Origin: an uncultured Dysgonomonas sp.
GTDB lineage: Bacteria > Bacteroidota > Bacteroidia > Bacteroidales > Dysgonomonadaceae
Direction: 5' to 3'
Assembly: GCF_900079725.1 (NCBI RefSeq)
Contig: NZ_LT599032.1
Span: 494,948 to 558,947, forward strand
Length of the DNA stretch: 64,000 bases
Shown: positions 16,591 to 23,807 of the stretch, piece by piece
How the letters are laid out: the number at the start of each line of letters is the position of its first letter
How positions within the stretch are numbered: the first letter of the stretch is position 1
Made by a program: the position numbers and the translations under genes
Notes under the pieces: generated by a model
What the model was told of the DNA's origin: nothing
Databases searched by the model: none
Seen by the model: the letters and a program-made list of their open reading frames with translations, nothing else

Positions 16591-16940
16591 GTGGCATTTT
16601 TTATTATACCCAATTCCATTAATTCAGAATAATCGGTCGTTATATTTTCTTTTAATAATTCCCATCCAAATAACTTTATGCCATAGTAAGCGTCAGAATA
16701 ATCATACTCATCATCAAACATCTCACCTTTGATTGAGATAATTTTGTTTTTGAAATCAACACCGTAATCGGTTTCATAATCTCCCCATCCATTAAATAAG
16801 TGATCACTTTGTGTGATTTTTGGTTCGCTCTTTATCCATTCATATACTTGCTCATCGTTTTCTGCCAATAAAAGACATTTAATACCAACCTCAGTATCTT
16901 TTGGGGCTGTGTGTGAAAATAAAATCTTGTATAGATTCAT
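16581..16940 (-). CDS. Conserved phage protein, unknown
   Basis: The 119-residue product is acidic and soluble, with the strings YKILFSHTAPKD and EYDYSDAYYGIKLFGWELL. From memory, similar hypotheticals occur in Bacteroidetes phages. It has its own promoter, and the Com-gene promoter lies at its 3' end. Function unknown. Confidence 0.65.
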   Translation of the reverse strand: MNLYKILFSHTAPKDTEVGIKCLLLAENDEQVYEWIKSEPKITQSDHLFNGWGDYETDYGVDFKNKIISIKGEMFDDEYDYSDAYYGIKLFGWELLKENITTDYSELMELGIIKNATCE

Positions 16941-16962
16941 ATCTTAATAGTTTGATTTACAA

Positions 16963-16993
16963 TAAATATAAGTATTAATTATTAGTAATACAA
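16963..16993 (-). promoter_or_regulatory. Phage promoter TTG-N20-TATATTTA, leftward
   Basis: TTG (16993-16991) and TATATTTA (16970-16963) are separated by exactly 20 bases on the minus strand. It is back to back with the terminase promoter that starts at 16998. Confidence 0.82.
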
Positions 16994-16997
16994 GCCA

Positions 16998-17028
16998 TTG
17001 TGAATTACGCTAATTTTAGCTATATTTA
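16998..17028 (+). promoter_or_regulatory. Phage promoter TTG-N20-TATATTTA for the terminase/portal unit
   Basis: TTG at 16998 and TATATTTA at 17021 are 20 bases apart. The predicted start lies near 17033. Its -33 box is only four bases from that of the divergent leftward promoter, so one regulator could control both sides. Confidence 0.85.
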
Positions 17029-17060
17029 TAGATAACACAAACTTAATTAGAGGCACAATA

Positions 17061-17094
17061 GCCCAATGTATCGAAAGGTATGTTGGGCTTTTTT
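17061..17094 (+). terminator. Terminator in the terminase leader (attenuator candidate)
   Basis: GCCCAA (17061) and TTGGGC (17083) pair around a 16-base loop and are followed by six T. The hairpin lies inside the leader, about 28 bases after the predicted transcription start and four bases before the terminase ATG. Transcription would stop here unless prevented. Confidence 0.8.
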
Positions 17095-17098
17095 GTTT

Positions 17099-18724
17099 AT
17101 GGCAGATAAAGCAGAAATAAAAGATACTTCATGTTTCGATCCTGTATTCCTTGATTTAGGCATAGAGGTTTATACGTATGAGTATATCGAAAAGCTAAGA
17201 AAAGAAGAAAACTCAAATAACATCATTGCTCAGAAAGGTAGTCAAGAGGTTTTTTTATCATGTGACGCAGATATTTGCATATTTGGAGGAAAACGGGGAG
17301 GGTCAAAAACGTACTCACTTCTCTTAGAAGCTCTCAATGATGTGAAAAATCCATATTTCTATGCCTCGCTTCTTCGTAAGGAAAAAGAGGATTCAAGAAA
17401 GACTGGTGGTATCATAGATGTGTCCGATCAGGTATATGGTCAATTTGGAACATATAACCGAGCGCAACAAGATATGACTTGGAACTTCCACACAGGAGGT
17501 AAGTTAAAATTTGACTACTATTCAGACTCATTTGAGGATTTCAAAAAGCGTTTTCAGGGACTTGCTATGTCAATGATTGGTGTAGACGAGATAACTCACA
17601 TGGCTTATGAGTACTTCAAATATCTGCTGACATCTAACCGTAACGCACACAATATAAAGAACCGTTTTCGTGGAACATGTAACCCTGACCCAGATTCGTG
17701 GGTAGCTACATTCATTGATTGGTGGATTGGAGAAGATGGTACACCGATCCCTGAGCGTAATGGAGTGGTGCGGTATTGCTTTATGTATGGCGAAACGGTT
17801 GCGGAAATATATTGGGGTGATTCTAAACAAGAAGTTTACGAGCAAGCTAAGGACAGAATAGACCGATTGTGGCGCAAAGAGTATGAGCAATTCGGCACAA
17901 AAGAAGATATGTTTATCAAGTCGGTCACATTTATTGAGGGTAAACTTGAGGAGAACATAAAGTTGATGAAGTCCGACCCAAACTACCTTGCCAATCTTGC
18001 AAACCAAAGCGAGGAACAGGTTGCTCGTGACCTAGATGGAAACTGGAAATTCAAGACTGCTGGAGTAGGTTTAATCACGTATGAAGATATGGATAGGATG
18101 TTTCACAATGCCTATCAGAATCAGGGATTACGGTGCATTACCTGTGACGTAGCCTTTGATGGTGGCGATAAGTGTGTCATGTGGTATTGGGAGGGGTTTC
18201 ATGCTAAAGACATTCGAGTTATAGGTGTGGATTCAAAAAAGACTGTCGATTACGCTAAAGAGTTTATGCAGCTTCACAATGTACTTGAAGAAAATTTCTG
18301 TTATGACCTGAATGGGTTAGGGCAAATATTTAAAGGATTCTTCCCGAAAGCCAGACCATTCAATAATAAAGAAATGCCGACAAATGGTGATAGGACGATG
18401 TTTGAGAATCTTAAGGCTGAGTGTGCCTATTTATGTGTTCAGAGGATTAAGGCAGCAGGATATAGCATAGAGGCTTTTCTGCAAGGACGAAAATTCTCAG
18501 GTAAAAATTATAAAAGCGTAACCCTTCAAAATATACTTCTTACTGAGCGTAAAGCTATGGCTCAGGATGACAAAGACACAGATAAAAACTGGAAACTTAT
18601 TTCTAAACCTGAAATGAAAAAACTGATCGGGAGGTCGCCAGACTTTTTCGAATCTTTTTTTATGCGTGAATATTTCGAAATAGCTAAAAAGAAAGTTGCT
18701 CGCACAGGGCTTTGGATGCTTTAA
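17099..18724 (+). CDS. Terminase large subunit
   Basis: This is the packaging motor ATPase and nuclease. With the start at 17099 the protein has 541 residues; the longer frame from 17066 begins inside the leader hairpin. A Walker A variant GGKRGGSKT lies at residues 63-71 and Walker B SMIGVDE at 158-164. The nuclease part starts near VAFDGGDKCV, with the first acidic residue, and the C-terminal part carries FCYDLNGLGQ. Length is normal. It is followed after 22 bases by the portal gene. No small-subunit gene precedes it. Confidence 0.95.
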   Translation: MADKAEIKDTSCFDPVFLDLGIEVYTYEYIEKLRKEENSNNIIAQKGSQEVFLSCDADICIFGGKRGGSKTYSLLLEALNDVKNPYFYASLLRKEKEDSRKTGGIIDVSDQVYGQFGTYNRAQQDMTWNFHTGGKLKFDYYSDSFEDFKKRFQGLAMSMIGVDEITHMAYEYFKYLLTSNRNAHNIKNRFRGTCNPDPDSWVATFIDWWIGEDGTPIPERNGVVRYCFMYGETVAEIYWGDSKQEVYEQAKDRIDRLWRKEYEQFGTKEDMFIKSVTFIEGKLEENIKLMKSDPNYLANLANQSEEQVARDLDGNWKFKTAGVGLITYEDMDRMFHNAYQNQGLRCITCDVAFDGGDKCVMWYWEGFHAKDIRVIGVDSKKTVDYAKEFMQLHNVLEENFCYDLNGLGQIFKGFFPKARPFNNKEMPTNGDRTMFENLKAECAYLCVQRIKAAGYSIEAFLQGRKFSGKNYKSVTLQNILLTERKAMAQDDKDTDKNWKLISKPEMKKLIGRSPDFFESFFMREYFEIAKKKVARTGLWML

Positions 18725-18746
18725 CACAAACTAATACTACAAATAT

Positions 18747-20318
18747 ATGCCAATTACAGTAGATCAAATAGCAGGAACACGGGAGAGATTCTTTCGGATG
18801 TTGCCTAACAGGGGATTTGCAAATATAAATTCATTTAGAATAGAAGTATTCCAATCTGAGTTCATATCTGAATTAGATCCCAACGGACATAAGATAAATG
18901 ACCCGTCATATTATGAAAATCCTATAAAGAAAAAGCCATTAGTAGATGAGCAAGGTAATGCAACAGGGAAATTTCAATACATAGAGACACAATTACAACG
19001 TGTAGCTATTCCAATGCAAAAAGTCATTCTTGAGAAGCACCTGACTCACCTTTGCGGAGAAGAACTTAAATTCACACTGAATAAACTAAATCCTACCGAA
19101 GCTGAATCGAATGAATTTATCGAGTTAAAGCAAGGGTGGAAAAACAAGAATATGGAGACAGGAAAGTACGAGTTCTGTCACTCCGTAAAATCTACTGGCG
19201 ATGGGGCTTTTTGTGCCGTCCTAAACAATAGAGAACTGTCGTATAGGGTGTTTTCAGTTGCCAAAGGAGACACATTGAATCCTATTCGGGATTTTAGTGG
19301 TAATCTCAGAATATTTGGGCGACAATTTGCGGCTTATGACTACGATCGTAACGAGTATGTTCCATATATGGAGGTATGGGATGATAAAAACTATACGCTT
19401 CTGTCTTATGATACGGATGTTAATGGAAATTACCTTGTTTGGGACTCTGAGACGTTTTTACCAAGAGCTGCACGAGAAAATGAAGTAGATGGGTGGAAAG
19501 TTGTAAAGAATCCTACGCCTCATGGTTTTAAGAAGATACCGATTGTCTATCTAAAAGATGACAATGGTGCTTGTTGGTCAACTGTTCAAGACTTGATTGA
19601 CAAACTAGAAATGGCTTTATCTCAGCTATACGAGAATAATAAACACTATGCTTTTCGTATCATGGTTGTCAAGGGGGGACTTGAAATACAAGGCGATTTA
19701 AACGGAAATGCCAATGTAATAGCATTTGAGGACACAAATGGCGATGCAAGTGTTATAGAAGGTGCAGATGCTTCAAGTTCATTCAAACTGCAATTAGAGC
19801 AGACATTGAAATATATTCTTATGGGTAGCTTTACAGTATTACCTCCCGAAAATCCGAGTGGAGATTTACCCGGTGTTACAATCAAGATTATGTACTCTCC
19901 TGCAATAGAACAAGGACTTAATGATATAAACTTTTACAATAAATCAATAGACCGCATATTTGAATTATTCAAAGAGGGATATGGTATTGAAAGAAGAAAA
20001 ACAATTCAATATAATGGTTTAGATGTACGTGCAGACATGAGAGTGTATATTCATCAAAACGAAAGTGAAAATACAAATAACATGGTACTCTTAGGTCAGG
20101 CTGGAATTGTTTCCAAAGAAACACTTCGTGAACAAACGCCTTATGCTGCTCCAGACGAAAACGTGCGAATGGAACGTCAGGAAGATCACGAATTAGACTT
20201 ACAGCGTAAAGAATTGATGAATGATGTCAGTACTACTCAAACTACAACTTCTGAATCTGAAAATGACGGCATGAACGAAACAAATTTGGAACGAGAATTA
20301 GTAGCACAAGGTAGCTAA
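18747..20318 (+). CDS. Portal protein
   Basis: The 523-residue protein follows the terminase directly and precedes the minor head protein, the standard order for portal genes. It forms the dodecameric ring through which DNA enters. Length fits the SPP1 gp6-type family. The C-terminal tail is Glu/Thr/Ser-rich and probably disordered. The leader carries the AACACAAAC motif. A terminator stands right after the stop. Confidence 0.88.
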   Translation: MPITVDQIAGTRERFFRMLPNRGFANINSFRIEVFQSEFISELDPNGHKINDPSYYENPIKKKPLVDEQGNATGKFQYIETQLQRVAIPMQKVILEKHLTHLCGEELKFTLNKLNPTEAESNEFIELKQGWKNKNMETGKYEFCHSVKSTGDGAFCAVLNNRELSYRVFSVAKGDTLNPIRDFSGNLRIFGRQFAAYDYDRNEYVPYMEVWDDKNYTLLSYDTDVNGNYLVWDSETFLPRAARENEVDGWKVVKNPTPHGFKKIPIVYLKDDNGACWSTVQDLIDKLEMALSQLYENNKHYAFRIMVVKGGLEIQGDLNGNANVIAFEDTNGDASVIEGADASSSFKLQLEQTLKYILMGSFTVLPPENPSGDLPGVTIKIMYSPAIEQGLNDINFYNKSIDRIFELFKEGYGIERRKTIQYNGLDVRADMRVYIHQNESENTNNMVLLGQAGIVSKETLREQTPYAAPDENVRMERQEDHELDLQRKELMNDVSTTQTTTSESENDGMNETNLERELVAQGS

Positions 20319-20334
20319 CAAACAGATATAGAAT

Positions 20335-20368
20335 AGCCGCTTATCACTTGCTTGGTAGGCGGCTTTTG
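20335..20368 (+). terminator. Intrinsic terminator after the portal gene
   Basis: AGCCGC and GCGGCT form a perfect six-base-pair stem with an 18-base loop, followed by TTT. It overlaps the promoter of the next gene. Confidence 0.7.
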
Positions 20369-20378
20369 CTTATATTTA
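20348..20378 (+). promoter_or_regulatory. Phage promoter TTG-N20-TATATTTA, placed inside the portal terminator
   Basis: TTG at 20348 lies in the terminator loop and TATATTTA at 20371 is exactly 20 bases on. Only four bases separate the -7 box from the ATG at 20383, so the transcript of the minor head gene should begin at or next to its start codon. Confidence 0.82.
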
Positions 20379-20382
20379 ATCA

Positions 20383-21216
20383 ATGACCGAATCACAAAAA
20401 ATATCCGAAGCTAAGAAATATATATCGCAAGTAGTCGATCAGATGATACTCGCCGATTCCGATTTGAGACGCATAATCAAACGTGATATTGGCGAACTTA
20501 TTGACGAGTGTTTAGCCTATTCAAACTTAGGTAAAGCGTTTCAGTTCAGTGCCAATCCACAACTAGAAAAAGCAGTCAACGACATATTGGATAAGCTCAG
20601 AACAGACCTATTCAATATAATATATATCCGTGCAGAGAATGTAGATAAAATAGCACATAAGAAAGAGGACAAGAATAGAGATAATAATTCTTTACTACTT
20701 GCTTTTCTAACAGCCGAAATAGCTAATAAAACGCTCGAAATGCGTATAGCTGATTATGTAAGTCAAATGCGTAGTGAAGTAGAAGCGTTTGTAGCGGCTG
20801 GAATATTTAAAGGACTTAATAAAGATCAGATACTTAATGCTTATTTAGCCAATATTCAAAAACCATATTTATCACCAATATTATTAGAAGCATTCCGGGA
20901 AGGTGGATTTAAAGCGGAACGTATAGTTTCAAAGGGTATCACTTTCGGAACGGGTAAATATGTAGCAGCCTTTAACAATCTGAAACGCTTAGAACAAGAT
21001 ACGATATTTAGAGCATATTCTCATATTGAGCATTCTATTTGGTCTCTTGACAATAGCTATATTGGCTGGATGACCTACAGAAATAGTGGGTATGATTGCC
21101 CTAATTATTGCCAACCTCAGGTCGGAGTGTTTCATCCTAAAACTGAGTTCTTCTGGGGGTGGCATAGTGGATGTGTTTGCTTATGTATTCCTATCTACAA
21201 AAACGACATTGTGTAA
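20383..21216 (+). CDS. Minor head protein (Mu F / SPP1 gp7-like head morphogenesis domain)
   Basis: The 277-residue product is helical in its first two thirds. It ends with the head-morphogenesis pattern of a Cys/His-rich region: YDCPNYCQPQVGVFHP, then WHSGCVCLC, consistent with the C-x-x-H-x-x-C-x-C signature of that family. It follows the portal gene, as usual. It appears to be translated from a leaderless or nearly leaderless mRNA. Confidence 0.8.
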   Translation: MTESQKISEAKKYISQVVDQMILADSDLRRIIKRDIGELIDECLAYSNLGKAFQFSANPQLEKAVNDILDKLRTDLFNIIYIRAENVDKIAHKKEDKNRDNNSLLLAFLTAEIANKTLEMRIADYVSQMRSEVEAFVAAGIFKGLNKDQILNAYLANIQKPYLSPILLEAFREGGFKAERIVSKGITFGTGKYVAAFNNLKRLEQDTIFRAYSHIEHSIWSLDNSYIGWMTYRNSGYDCPNYCQPQVGVFHPKTEFFWGWHSGCVCLCIPIYKNDIV

Positions 21217-21239
21217 GTCAAATCAGAGTGGTATATTTA
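21209..21239 (+). promoter_or_regulatory. Phage promoter TTG-N20-TATATTTA for the tRNA pair
   Basis: TTG at 21209 overlaps the end of the minor head gene, and TATATTTA follows at 21232 after 20 bases. Five bases separate the -7 box from the first base of the tRNA-like sequence at 21245. Confidence 0.8.
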
Positions 21240-21244
21240 TATAT

Positions 21245-21331
21245 GGAAAGTGAAACATCAAGGTTTTGTAGCTCCCTGCTAAGGATGCTGTTCTGGTAAA
21301 ACGGGATGGGTTTCGAATACTCCGCTTTCCG
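21245..21331 (+). tRNA. Putative tRNA-Ser(GCT), divergent
   Basis: The ends GGAAAGT and GCTTTCC form an acceptor stem with one wobble, with discriminator G. A loop CTGCTAA gives anticodon GCT, a GTT...AAC pair can form the long variable arm of a type II tRNA, and TTCGAAT is a normal T loop. The anticodon stem has a bulge and the T stem one mismatch, so the gene is either decayed or unusual. Its place next to a clear tRNA-Ser and right behind a promoter supports the call. CCA is not encoded. Confidence 0.6.
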
Positions 21332-21409
21332 CACTGTAGTAAAACAAACTGATACGTACAGTTGCTCCACAACGTTTACTCTGAGAGAGGTTTTATTTGT
21401 GGTTTGCTT

Positions 21410-21492
21410 GGAATAATGGCAGAACGGTTATTGCAGCAGTCTTGAAAACTGTCGTCTTTCGGGGCATGTGGGTTCGAATCCTACTTATTCCG
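21410..21492 (+). tRNA. tRNA-Ser(TGA), phage-encoded
   Basis: GGAATAA pairs with TTATTCC, the discriminator is G, the anticodon stem GCAGT/ACTGT encloses CTTGAAA (anticodon TGA), the variable arm is long as in Ser tRNAs, and the T loop is TTCGAAT with stem GTGGG/CCTAC. CCA is not encoded. Between the two tRNAs (21332-21409) there is no gene, only a short inverted repeat ACTGTA/TACAGT. The 74 bases after this tRNA show nothing else. Confidence 0.9.
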
Positions 21493-21566
21493 CTTTCATA
21501 TCTTTGTTATAAGATTTTCAAGTTTGACTAATTCAGTCTGAGTCGTGAGATTCGGACTGTTTTGTT

Positions 21567-22085
21567 TTATATCTTGTGGCATGCATAATGAGCCATCAAC
21601 AGTGAATCGACCAATCCTTCATCAAAATTCTTAGCTCTATCTGATTTCCTCAAATCTTCATTCGGATATAAGTAGACTGCTGCTTTTAGCGATGTAGCCT
21701 TTGTATCTGTTATGCTTCGGTCTTTTTCTGACTTCTTTTCCTTTAATACTTTTTCCACTCCACTCCAAGAAAATGCTTGCCATTCCTTTGGAGTAACCAA
21801 TGTGAACGGTATTTTGTTTGCTATCAATAAGCCTATCCACACACCTTTATTCTCCATTAGACTAGCATTAGCAGCAGCAGATACCCCACCCAAAGAATGA
21901 ACGTCCTCTAATAATACCATAACATCGTCTTTGCCAACATAGGCAGAAATCAGTTCGTTCATGCTCGGTATATCATACTCATTGCCGATAAGAGGTGTTG
22001 GTACTTTCTTCGTAACTACGCCATCTGTAATTTCGACTAATGCACCTTTCTTACCGGGATCTATTCCTACTCGTATTTTGCTCAT
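21567..22085 (-). CDS. RuvC-like Holliday junction resolvase
   Basis: The 172-residue protein has the RNase H-fold active-site pattern: GIDPGKKGA with Asp9, VLLEDVH with Glu60, and DEGLVDSLL with Asp155 and Asp160 near the end. Such phage enzymes cut branched DNA before packaging or during recombination. It is translated together with the gene upstream of it (ATGA overlap at 22082-22085) and points against the surrounding rightward genes. Confidence 0.85.
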   Translation of the reverse strand: MSKIRVGIDPGKKGALVEITDGVVTKKVPTPLIGNEYDIPSMNELISAYVGKDDVMVLLEDVHSLGGVSAAANASLMENKGVWIGLLIANKIPFTLVTPKEWQAFSWSGVEKVLKEKKSEKDRSITDTKATSLKAAVYLYPNEDLRKSDRAKNFDEGLVDSLLMAHYACHKI

Positions 22086-22264
22086 TTATTAATGCTTATA
22101 TCCACATAAACAGACCACATTTTCATAGGATCTTTCTTTGGAAATTTATCTTCATATCTAACAAAACGAATGTCCTCAACTTTTACGCCAGTTTCCTTTT
22201 GGAAACATTCCACCGACTCAACAATAGTTCTTATTAGAGCTTCTTTTCTTTGTTCTACAGTCAT
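22082..22264 (-). CDS. Small phage protein, unknown
   Basis: The 60-residue protein is upstream of, and overlaps by four bases, the resolvase gene. Composition is ordinary for a folded alpha/beta domain (KEALIRTIVESVECFQ, then WSVYVDISI). No motif recognised. Coupling suggests it is made with the resolvase. Confidence 0.6.
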   Translation of the reverse strand: MTVEQRKEALIRTIVESVECFQKETGVKVEDIRFVRYEDKFPKKDPMKMWSVYVDISINK

Positions 22265-22308
22265 AATAATATTTGTTTATACACCTCAATTTACTCACAA
22301 AAACTCAC

Positions 22309-22339
22309 TTTCGCAACCCACTATTTTTACTTATATTTA
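22309..22339 (+). promoter_or_regulatory. Phage promoter (variant) for the early block
   Basis: TATATTTA at 22332 lies 20 bases after TTTC at 22309. The surrounding bases CAA-CCACT-TTTTTA recur at the promoter at 29509, so these two form a subclass with TTTC in place of TTG. Confidence 0.65.
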
Positions 22340-22403
22340 TTTGAAAGATAATTATATAGATATAATAATTTCAAGTAATAATTAACCAATCAAATTATAC
22401 AAA

Positions 22404-22787
22404 ATGGGTAATAAACCGAGTAAATTAAAAAAGTCCGATAAGAGGATAGGTAACTTCATTGTATCTAGGTACGGAAATGAGTTACAGTACATCAAAATAA
22501 GTGCATCCGCAGGACATTGGAGCGAGACGTTTCGTAGCGACAATCAATTTTATAAACTATTAGATGATCTATTAAAGGTTACCGATGAGCATTCAGACAA
22601 ATACCTACATTCTCTAATAATTACGCACATGATTGTCTGCAACGGTTTAAAGGACTGGAAATTTATGGAGGATGTATTTGAAGCACATAAGAGCATGATG
22701 GAACGCCTTAAACCGATTGACGAAGTTTCGGAAGAAGAAAATAAAAAGATTATTAACGAAGAAAAAGAAAAACATGAAAGCAAGTGA
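22404..22787 (+). CDS. Early phage protein, unknown
   Basis: The 127-residue protein has a beta-type N-terminal half (FIVSRYGNELQYIKISASAG) and a helical, Glu/Lys-rich C-terminal half. It is the first gene after the promoter at 22309 and overlaps the next start by 14 bases. Function unknown. Confidence 0.65.
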   Translation: MGNKPSKLKKSDKRIGNFIVSRYGNELQYIKISASAGHWSETFRSDNQFYKLLDDLLKVTDEHSDKYLHSLIITHMIVCNGLKDWKFMEDVFEAHKSMMERLKPIDEVSEEENKKIINEEKEKHESK

Positions 22788-22977
22788 GGCAAAGAATATA
22801 ATGTTAAATGAAGGATTTGATTATTTAATTGATGAAATAAAGGATGCGGCAAAAAGAGGAAAAGTTCAAATAAGCATGTATGACATGCCTATTGAATACA
22901 ATAATAAATTAACAGAATTAGGTTATAAAATTATTCAGCAACCTACACATATAACAATTAGTTGGAATAAAATATGA
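22774..22977 (+). CDS. Small early phage protein, unknown
   Basis: The 67-residue protein begins MKASEAKNIM. The start at 22774 is chosen because the region upstream in this frame is only a lysine run inside the preceding gene. The sequence has the form of a small alpha/beta domain (AAKRGKVQISMYDMPIEYNN). Function unknown. Confidence 0.6.
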   Translation: MKASEAKNIMLNEGFDYLIDEIKDAAKRGKVQISMYDMPIEYNNKLTELGYKIIQQPTHITISWNKI

Positions 22978-23249
22978 AACTAGAAACTAAATACAACATA
23001 GGTGACTTCGTTTGGGTAATAAATGGAAGAACAGGTCAGATAGTTCAACGTGAAGTAATGGGTATAAGGTTACAATTTATTAATAGTGAGCAGAAAAATA
23101 GCTATTCATTCGTTAAAGATAGATTTAATCCAAACAGCGGATATCACGACTTTTTAGGTTATGATCCAGTAACCGAGCAAGAAAAATACTTCTGGTTATA
23201 CGAAGATATTTGCTACGGATCAAAACAAGAATTAATTAACAGTTTGTAA
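22974..23249 (+). CDS. Small early phage protein, unknown
   Basis: The 91-residue protein starts inside the stop of the gene before it (ATGA). It begins with beta strands resembling an SH3-like fold (NIGDFVWVINGRTGQIVQ). Function unknown. Confidence 0.6.
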   Translation: MKLETKYNIGDFVWVINGRTGQIVQREVMGIRLQFINSEQKNSYSFVKDRFNPNSGYHDFLGYDPVTEQEKYFWLYEDICYGSKQELINSL

Positions 23250-23250
23250 T

Positions 23251-23649
23251 ATGGAGAATAAATTTGAATCAATTTGTAACGAATTAGTCGCTTTGCAGAA
23301 AGCTAAAAATGCAGATTACGGAGATTCTTTCAGTCAGTCTGTAAAAGAATTTGGACTAACAGCAGCACTTATACCTATAACAAACAAAGTAAACCGATTA
23401 AAACAACTTATTAATTCTGATTCAGCACAAGTAAAAGATGAATCAATTGATGACACATTGAAAGATCTCGCTTGCTATGCCATAATGACGCTGTCGGAGA
23501 TGGAAAATAATCATATAACCGTAGGTAATATATTGTCCGACGACACATCTTTTGAAGCAAAATATAAAGATGTAAACATAACAGAACAAAAGGTAAAATA
23601 TTTTAAGATCAATAATAACATAGAAAAAGTATACTATAGTGGTGATTAG
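23251..23649 (+). CDS. DUF1599 / nucleotide-modification-associated protein, with an in-frame open extension after TAG
   Basis: The 132-residue protein carries the pattern of the DUF1599 (Nmad1) family: KNADYGDSF, LIPITNKVNRLKQLI and DESIDDTLKDLACYAIMTL. The family is tied by context to phage nucleotide or base metabolism. The gene ends at a TAG (23647-23649), but the same frame then stays open for 51 codons to a TAA at 23803-23805, three bases before the next gene. That stretch has no ATG, GTG or TTG and looks coding. Either the TAG is read through, or the gene has lost its end by mutation. Confidence 0.75.
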   Translation: MENKFESICNELVALQKAKNADYGDSFSQSVKEFGLTAALIPITNKVNRLKQLINSDSAQVKDESIDDTLKDLACYAIMTLSEMENNHITVGNILSDDTSFEAKYKDVNITEQKVKYFKINNNIEKVYYSGD

Positions 23650-23807
23650 GATGACTCAAAATTAGATTATTATATAGAGCGTGCAAAGATAAAAGCTAAA
23701 TATGATCATCTAAGGCGGAAAGCACGACTTCAAGGGGCTTCACCCATATATATTACAGCACTCAATATTAAAGAATCTGGTGAAATACTTAATATCATTA
23801 AATAAAC

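Noticed and set aside
21332-21409. A third tRNA between the two tRNA-Ser genes
   Set aside because: There is a short inverted repeat but no T loop and no cloverleaf can be formed.
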